Below are positions 59,511 through 64,000 of a stretch of DNA of 64,000 bases, piece by piece; the first letter of the stretch is position 1; every line of letters starts with the position of its first letter. The DNA is taken from contig NZ_LPZN01000015.1 of assembly GCF_001646655.1 (NCBI RefSeq), positions 62,000-125,999 of the forward strand. Direction: 5' to 3'. The notes beneath the pieces were generated by a model. The model did not search any database. It was not told where the DNA came from and worked only from the letters and a program-made list of their open reading frames with translations. The position numbers and the translations under genes are program-made. The stretch comes from Rhodococcus gordoniae. Its GTDB lineage: Bacteria; Actinomycetota; Actinomycetes; Mycobacteriales; Mycobacteriaceae.

Positions 59511-61871
59511 TCACAGCTGGAGGGTCAGCTTGTCGCCGCATGCGCGGGAGCAGCAGGTCATCATGGTTTTTCCGGCTGCGCGCTCGGCCTTGGTGAGGAC
59601 CAGGTCGCGGTGGTCGACCTCGCCGTCGAGGACAGGTACCTCGCACGCACCGCAGATGCCTTCCTCGCAATCGCTCTGCGCGTCGATGTTGGCGGCTCGA
59701 AGTGCCTGGAGCACTGTCTGATCGGCGGCGACCGGGACGGTGATGCCGGAATCCTTCAGCACTACGTCGAATCCGTGTTCCTTGGACGGGTCGAGTTCTT
59801 CGAGCGTGGAGGAGAAGTGCTCGACGTGCAGGGTGTCGTCGGGCCAATGGGCGGTGGCCTCGCTCAGTGCGGAGAGCAGACGTTCGGGACCGCACGAGTA
59901 CACCTGTGTGCCGTCCTCCGGGTCGGCGAAGAGCGAAGGGAGATCCATGCGGATGCCTTCGTCGCCGGGATAGACCCGGACACTCTCGCCGTGGTCGCGG
60001 GCGAGCCGGTCGAGGAACGCCATCGAGGTACGCGAGCGCCCGGCGTAGTGGATCTCGTAGTCGCCGCCGGTGGCCTTGACCTGGTCGGCCATCGCGATCA
60101 CCGGGGTGATGCCGATGCCGCCGGCGACGAAGACGTACCGCTTCGCGTCGGGGTCGAGTTTGAAGTGGTTGCGGGGACCGCGTACACGCAGCGTGGCGCC
60201 GACGGCGAGTTCCGTGTGGATCCAGCGCGACCCGCCCCGGCTCTCCCGATCGTGGAGGACGGCCACCTGGAAAGTGGTGCGGTCGTGCGGATCACCGCAC
60301 AGTGAGTACTGCCGCGACACCGCACCGCAGTCGACGTCGATGTGCGATCCCGCCGACCACTTCGGGAGCGGCCGCCCGGAGGTGTCGCGCAGGGTGATCA
60401 GCAGGATGTCGTCGGCGATGCTTTCCAGCCCGGACACCGCCATCGTGCGTGCGATCGTGTTCTTCGACGGTTCGCCGATCTTCACCGGCTGTCGCCGGGA
60501 CAGCAGTTCCGGATCGGCTCGTTCGGGGTTGCGCGCCGGATCCCAACGAACCCATACGTGATCGGGTCCGCGGAACGAGGTGTTGGGCAGGTAGGTGAAT
60601 TCCTGGTCGGGCACCAGCTCCATGTGGGGCAGGCGCCGGGTCAGCTCTTCGAGGAAGATCTGGATCTCCATGCGTGCGAGGTTCTTTCCCATGCACTGAT
60701 GGCTGCCGTAACCGAAGGTGAGGTGGTCGCTGGCGTTGTCGCGTCGGATGTCGAAGTCGTCGGCCTGATCGAAGTGACGTTCGTCGTGATTGGCGGACGA
60801 GTTGACGATCAGCAACTTCGCCCCGGCCGGAACCTCGACCCCGTTGATCGTGGTGTCGGCAGTGACGAGGCGTCGCCACGCGGCAACCGATCCGGAGTGA
60901 CGCAGGCATTCCTCGACTGCGTTGGGGATCAGGCTCGGGTCGGCGCAGATCTCCTCCCATACGTCGCGGTGCTCGAGCAGCAGCCGTAAGGCATTCGCGG
61001 AGGCGTTGGCCGTCGTCTCGTGCGCGGCGACGATGCCGGCCATCATCATCGAGTGCAGGTAGGAGTCGGTGACGACATCCGGTTGTTCCTGCTGAACGCG
61101 GATGCCGAAGGGCATCCAGCCGTGCCCGTCGGGATCCTTGCGCATCTTGTCGAGGACGGTGCCGGCGAACTGCCAGAACTTGCCGACCGCGTCGGCGACG
61201 GCGACCTGTTGCTCGGGAGCAGGTCGTCCCCACGTGTTGACGGTGTGCGCGATCGAGTACTCGCGCAGGGTGTCCATGTCTTCCTCGGGCACGCCGAGGA
61301 AGTGCAGGGCGACGGTGAGCGGGACCTCCCACAGCATCTCGTCGACGAGGTCGACGTGGCCGGTATCGATGAAACGATCGACGTATTCGCGGGTCAAGCG
61401 GCGCACCATCGGTTCGTGGTGGGCGAGCGCGGCGGGAGTGAAGGGTTCCATCAGCGCGCGGCGTCGCGGCATGTGCGCCGGTTCGTCCTCGTTGACGAGG
61501 GTGCGGTTCATGGCATAGCCGTACCGGGCCAGAACAGCGTTCGCTTCGTCGGAGGTCGGGGTGATCTTCTCCAGGGCGATGGAGGGGGAGAACAGTTCGT
61601 TGTCGCGGAAGACGGCTTTGACGTCTTCGTAGCGCGTGACGACCCAGTAGTCGAGTTCGGGACTGTAGAAGACCGGCTCTTCGTCCCGGGACCATCGCAG
61701 AGATGCGGCCGGATCCACCTGGTACGGCCCGGTGAAGGGATCGAACGCTGCGGCGCGCGGGGAGACAGGGCAGCCGGTCGGGGAGGTGAAGGCGGTGTGG
61801 TCGATGGGGCAACGGCTCTCGGGGCCGGTTCGAGGGGTTTCGAGGACGGTGCCGGTCGACTGACTCGTCAT
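59511..61871 (-). CDS. Self-sufficient cytochrome P450-reductase fusion (CYP116B-like)
   Basis: A 786-residue fusion of a P450 with a phthalate-oxygenase-type reductase. P450: I-helix AGIVAAHETT, ExxR in EECLRHSG, and heme loop FGYGSHQCMGKNLARME (Cys near residue 390). Reductase: FMN-binding RQYSLCG near residue 520, NAD loop FVAGGIGITPVIAM, then the C-terminal [2Fe-2S] domain with CEEGICGACEVPV and a later Cys. Length and order match CYP116B2 (P450RhF) and CYP116B3 of Rhodococcus, which need only NAD(P)H and oxygen and attack alkyl aryl ethers, phenols and alkanes. ATG 61871 has GGAG six bases upstream. A perfect palindrome lies upstream. Confidence 0.93.
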   Translation of the reverse strand: MTSQSTGTVLETPRTGPESRCPIDHTAFTSPTGCPVSPRAAAFDPFTGPYQVDPAASLRWSRDEEPVFYSPELDYWVVTRYEDVKAVFRDNELFSPSIALEKITPTSDEANAVLARYGYAMNRTLVNEDEPAHMPRRRALMEPFTPAALAHHEPMVRRLTREYVDRFIDTGHVDLVDEMLWEVPLTVALHFLGVPEEDMDTLREYSIAHTVNTWGRPAPEQQVAVADAVGKFWQFAGTVLDKMRKDPDGHGWMPFGIRVQQEQPDVVTDSYLHSMMMAGIVAAHETTANASANALRLLLEHRDVWEEICADPSLIPNAVEECLRHSGSVAAWRRLVTADTTINGVEVPAGAKLLIVNSSANHDERHFDQADDFDIRRDNASDHLTFGYGSHQCMGKNLARMEIQIFLEELTRRLPHMELVPDQEFTYLPNTSFRGPDHVWVRWDPARNPERADPELLSRRQPVKIGEPSKNTIARTMAVSGLESIADDILLITLRDTSGRPLPKWSAGSHIDVDCGAVSRQYSLCGDPHDRTTFQVAVLHDRESRGGSRWIHTELAVGATLRVRGPRNHFKLDPDAKRYVFVAGGIGITPVIAMADQVKATGGDYEIHYAGRSRTSMAFLDRLARDHGESVRVYPGDEGIRMDLPSLFADPEDGTQVYSCGPERLLSALSEATAHWPDDTLHVEHFSSTLEELDPSKEHGFDVVLKDSGITVPVAADQTVLQALRAANIDAQSDCEEGICGACEVPVLDGEVDHRDLVLTKAERAAGKTMMTCCSRACGDKLTLQL

Positions 61872-61907
61872 GATGCTCTCCAAGCTACGCACTGCTGATT
61901 TACTAAT

Positions 61908-61927
61908 AACGAACACATGTGTTCGTT
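61908..61927 (-). promoter_or_regulatory. Perfect 20-bp palindrome before the P450 gene
   Basis: AACGAACACATGTGTTCGTT is its own reverse complement and lies 36 bases before the start of the P450. It is in an A/T-rich stretch, so it probably overlaps the promoter. The neighbouring IclR gene is a candidate binder. Confidence 0.75.
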
Positions 61928-62000
61928 GAACGCACATGCAGACAGTAACCGTGGTCACATCCGACGTCAACGTCGGGTCCGATCTCCGTGTCGAGAGCAC

Positions 62001-62027
62001 AAAAAAGGACGCCTCAGCGGGCGTCCT
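62001..62027 (-). terminator. Intrinsic terminator after iclR
   Basis: Arms AGGACGCC (62006-62013) and GGCGTCCT (62020-62027); on the minus strand the stem is followed by a run of T (62001-62006 is all A), a textbook terminator for the iclR gene that ends at 62045. Confidence 0.88.
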
Positions 62028-62044
62028 CGGTCGAGCGGTACCGG

Positions 62045-62725
62045 TCAGGTGTCGAGCAGGCTGTTGATCCGTGCTGCGGTCGCCACAACCGCCGACGCTG
62101 CAACATCGGTGTCGAGTCCTTCGATCGCGACGACCCCGACGCTCGATTCGAAACCCACGCCCTCGTGGTCGAGCGGGGAGCGCACGCTGGCTGCCACGCC
62201 GACGGCTCCGTGTTCGAGTTCGCCTGCCGTGATGCTGAAACCGTCCTCGCGGGCCCGGCGGATCGCCTCGGTGTCGGCATCCGATGGGGGGCGGCCGGCG
62301 AGGATCGCAATACCCGCCGCGCCCCGCGACACAGGATGTCGCGTACCTATTCGGTAGCCCACGCGCAGGATCCCCGTATCGGGCTCTGCTACTGCGATCA
62401 CCACGCACTCGTCGCCCTCGAGCGTCGACAGGAATGCGGTGGCCGACGTCTGTCGAGCCAGGTCGCGCAGTAGCGGCTGCGTCACCTCGCGCAATCGGGG
62501 GCGGAATCGCGAACCGAGTAGTGCTGCTCCTGCGGCCAGCCTGATCCGGCCGTCCTGCATGCGCGCGACGAGCGAATGGGCCTCCAGTGTCGCCACGATC
62601 CGGTAGCCGATGGCACGAGCCACTTCCAGCTCGGCTGCGAGTTCGGCGATCGAGATTCCCCCCGGGCGTTGGGACACGATGTCCAGCGCGCGTAGACCGC
62701 GATCCAGGGTCTGGAGGGTGCTCAA
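62045..62725 (-). CDS. IclR-family regulator 3
   Basis: A 226-residue regulator upstream of the P450 gene on the same strand. The winged helix is in ISIAELAAELEVARAIGYRIVATLE, the effector domain in TQPLLRDLARQTSATAFLSTL, and RHPVSRGAAGIAILAG. TTG 62725 is chosen because GAGGAG lies six bases upstream and the product then starts STLQTLDRGLRAL, typical for the family; GTG 62746 is an alternative. It is a likely regulator of the P450-MFS unit. Confidence 0.88.
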   Translation of the reverse strand: MSTLQTLDRGLRALDIVSQRPGGISIAELAAELEVARAIGYRIVATLEAHSLVARMQDGRIRLAAGAALLGSRFRPRLREVTQPLLRDLARQTSATAFLSTLEGDECVVIAVAEPDTGILRVGYRIGTRHPVSRGAAGIAILAGRPPSDADTEAIRRAREDGFSITAGELEHGAVGVAASVRSPLDHEGVGFESSVGVVAIEGLDTDVAASAVVATAARINSLLDT

Positions 62726-63236
62726 CGGTTCTCCTCGGGCTCTCACTAGGGGATACCGAAGCCTATCCCGACCGTATCTCCGGGTATCGGCGTGAGTGGG
62801 TGGGCGCGCCGCATGATGTTTTCACCGACTACGGGCAGGCGCTCGATATTTCGGAAACTCGCGGTAACAGTATTCGCCGCCCGCACTTCGTCTCGACGGG
62901 ATCGGCGTAGGTGAGGGAGGAATCGGCCGGTTCGTGAATCCGGGCGCAGACCGTACGTAAAAGTGATTATCGTCACTTTCGGTTTTCCGGCCGTTCGGAC
63001 TACTCCCAGGTGGGCGCGCCCGAAATCCAAGGGATTCAACCGAACACACGAGACGACAGCTTTCGCGTGTCCGACATCGGGTCTGGATTTACCCGCTGAT
63101 CTGCGACAAGACTTCAATTCACACGTAACGCTCAGCTATTTCTCAGTGATAGCTCGGGTAACGCTCGCACGAGTCCTGTTCCAAAGCCGGGCCGGGACTC
63201 GCTCGGGGAAAGTTCTGTCTCGGGGAGGAGACACAT
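62726..63236. promoter_or_regulatory. Long A/T-richer intergenic region with operator-like palindrome
   Basis: 511 bases without a convincing gene. It contains AAAGTGA-TTATCG-TCACTTT (62960-62979), a seven-base inverted repeat of operator type, in a noticeably A/T-rich stretch. The 3-prime end carries GGGGAGGAG just before ATG 63237. It should hold the promoter of the sugar transferase gene and that of iclR 3. Confidence 0.5.
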
Positions 63237-64000
63237 ATGGGGGAGAACTGCGGGATGACGACGGTCGACGATCGAGGGCTCGAACCGTCCGACACTCCGC
63301 GGGGTGCACAGAACCGTGCCCCCGCGGATGCGTCGCCCGGCACCGGCGTGAATCGGTGGAAGTGGCAGAACGCCTACGTCAAGCGGCTTCACGTCACGGA
63401 CGCGCTCGTCGTGGTGCTGTCCGTATTGCTCGCGCAGTGGGTGCGGTTCGGATCCGAGGAACTCTTGCGCGCCGGGGAGGGCGCAGAATTCGAGTACTCG
63501 TTGACATCCGCGACCATCATCGTGGCCTGGCTGGGCGCGCTGAGCGTCTTCCGTACGCGGTCGCGTCGCGTCATCGGTGCCGGCTACGACGAGTATCAGC
63601 GGGTCGTCTCCGCGACCATCGGCATGTTCGGTGCGATCGCGATCATCGCGCTCATCTCCAACGAGCAGATCGCGCGCGGGTTCCTCGCCATCGCGCTGCC
63701 GGTGGGGCTCACGGGTTTGTTGCTTACGCGGTGGTTGTGGCGGAAGGTGATCGCGCGCAAGCGGGCTCGGGGTGAGTTCCAGACGTCGGTGCTGGTGGTC
63801 GGTGGTGCGCGGGCGGTGCGGCATATGACGCGCACCTTCTCCCGTAAGGACGGGGAGGGTTACCGCGTGGTCGGGGTGTGTGTGACCGCCTTCCGCCACA
63901 GGCACCGCGGAAGCAACAAACCCGACAGCCCCACCCGCAGCGCGGAGGCGAGGAACCCGCGCGCGAACTGCCCGGTGGGGATGAGGGCGGTGATCGCGGT
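63237..64000 (+). CDS. Polyprenyl-phosphate sugar transferase, N-terminal part, with abnormal end
   Basis: The N-terminal part of a second initiating sugar-phosphate transferase related to 24450-25949. ATG 63237 follows GGGGAGGAG. A 55-residue cytoplasmic segment is followed by helices (LHVTDALVVVLSVLLAQWVRF, TIIVAWLGALSVF and two more) and the Rossmann start FQTSVLVVGGARAVRHM, ending at GEGYRVVGVCV near 63884. From there the frame stays open but the protein sequence loses all family resemblance, because the DNA becomes a diverged reverse complement of 63636-63752. The catalytic domain is therefore not visible. It may be a disrupted gene, a rearrangement or an assembly artefact at the window end. 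Confidence 0.75.
   Translation, partial: MGENCGMTTVDDRGLEPSDTPRGAQNRAPADASPGTGVNRWKWQNAYVKRLHVTDALVVVLSVLLAQWVRFGSEELLRAGEGAEFEYSLTSATIIVAWLGALSVFRTRSRRVIGAGYDEYQRVVSATIGMFGAIAIIALISNEQIARGFLAIALPVGLTGLLLTRWLWRKVIARKRARGEFQTSVLVVGGARAVRHMTRTFSRKDGEGYRVVGVCVTAFRHRHRGSNKPDSPTRSAEARNPRANCPVGMRAVIA
63636..63752 (+). repeat. Inverted repeat, left arm
   Basis: Part of the sugar transferase gene whose reverse complement recurs at 63884-64000. Position x in this arm pairs with 127636 minus x. No gaps are needed over about 117 bases, and about 20 positions differ by my count. Confidence 0.85.
63884..64000 (-). repeat. Inverted repeat, right arm (diverged reverse complement)
   Basis: Read on the minus strand this encodes FARGFLASALRVGLSGLLL, clearly matching IARGFLAIALPVGLTGLLL of the left arm, and reaches a TAA near 63864. 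Most differences fall at codon positions 1 and 2, so it is not an ordinary functional paralog. Confidence 0.85.

Overview
The window looks like a chromosomal segment of a high-GC actinobacterium, most likely Rhodococcus. This rests on the protein families present: a KshA-type steroid 9-alpha-hydroxylase oxygenase, a self-sufficient CYP116B-type P450-reductase fusion, HsaA/HsaC-like enzymes, many GTG starts with GTGA overlaps, and G/C third codon positions. I saw no rRNA, tRNA, transposase, integrase or CRISPR array.

Region 1 (1-26 kb) is a large surface-polysaccharide locus. A minus-strand operon (1-5320) carries a BcsB-like secreted subunit, an exosortase-like membrane protein, a processive family 2 glycosyltransferase and a truncated membrane protein. 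Next come two family 4 glycosyltransferases, a small membrane protein, a secreted Ala/Pro-rich protein, a GNAT protein, a Wzz-like chain-length protein with a probable frameshift, a PhoU-like protein and a C-S lyase type aminotransferase. From 13.7 to 25.9 kb lie two paralogous glycoside-hydrolase lipoproteins flanking a CelD/FemAB-like acyltransferase, then Wzx flippase, glycosyltransferase, Wzy polymerase, a double alpha/beta hydrolase, another glycosyltransferase and an initiating sugar-phosphate transferase. Together these could start, extend, flip, polymerise and modify a lipid-linked repeat unit.

Region 2 (26-34.6 kb) is mixed and partly stress-related: a DUF6098 protein, a CocE-type hydrolase with an ATP-grasp ligase, Mn catalase, a YetF-domain protein, hemerythrin with a small acidic protein, a zinc alcohol dehydrogenase and an SPW-repeat membrane protein. 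Region 3 (34.6-42 kb) is an amino-acid catabolic block: a fused indolepyruvate:ferredoxin oxidoreductase, a Leu/Phe/Val-type dehydrogenase, a divergent Lrp regulator and an APC permease. Region 4 (42-49.6 kb) holds small membrane proteins, a thioesterase, a KimA-like potassium importer with a structured leader, DUF899, hydrolase and enoyl-CoA hydratase genes, and several very small ORFs with good ribosome binding sites.

Region 5 (49.7-58.1 kb) is a catabolic module bounded by two directly oriented copies of a hairpin repeat: a small Cys-containing protein, kshA, a TetR regulator, an SDR, two IclR regulators, HsaC-like and HsaA-like enzymes and two SnoaL-like proteins. Three near-identical operators (ATTGATC-N4-GATCAAT) sit before the SDR and both iclR genes and mark a local regulon. 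Region 6 (58.1-62.8 kb) has an MFS transporter and the CYP116B-type P450 behind a perfect 20-bp palindrome, plus a third IclR. The window ends in a second initiating sugar transferase gene whose last 117 bases are a diverged reverse complement of its own interior, the most unusual structure seen here.
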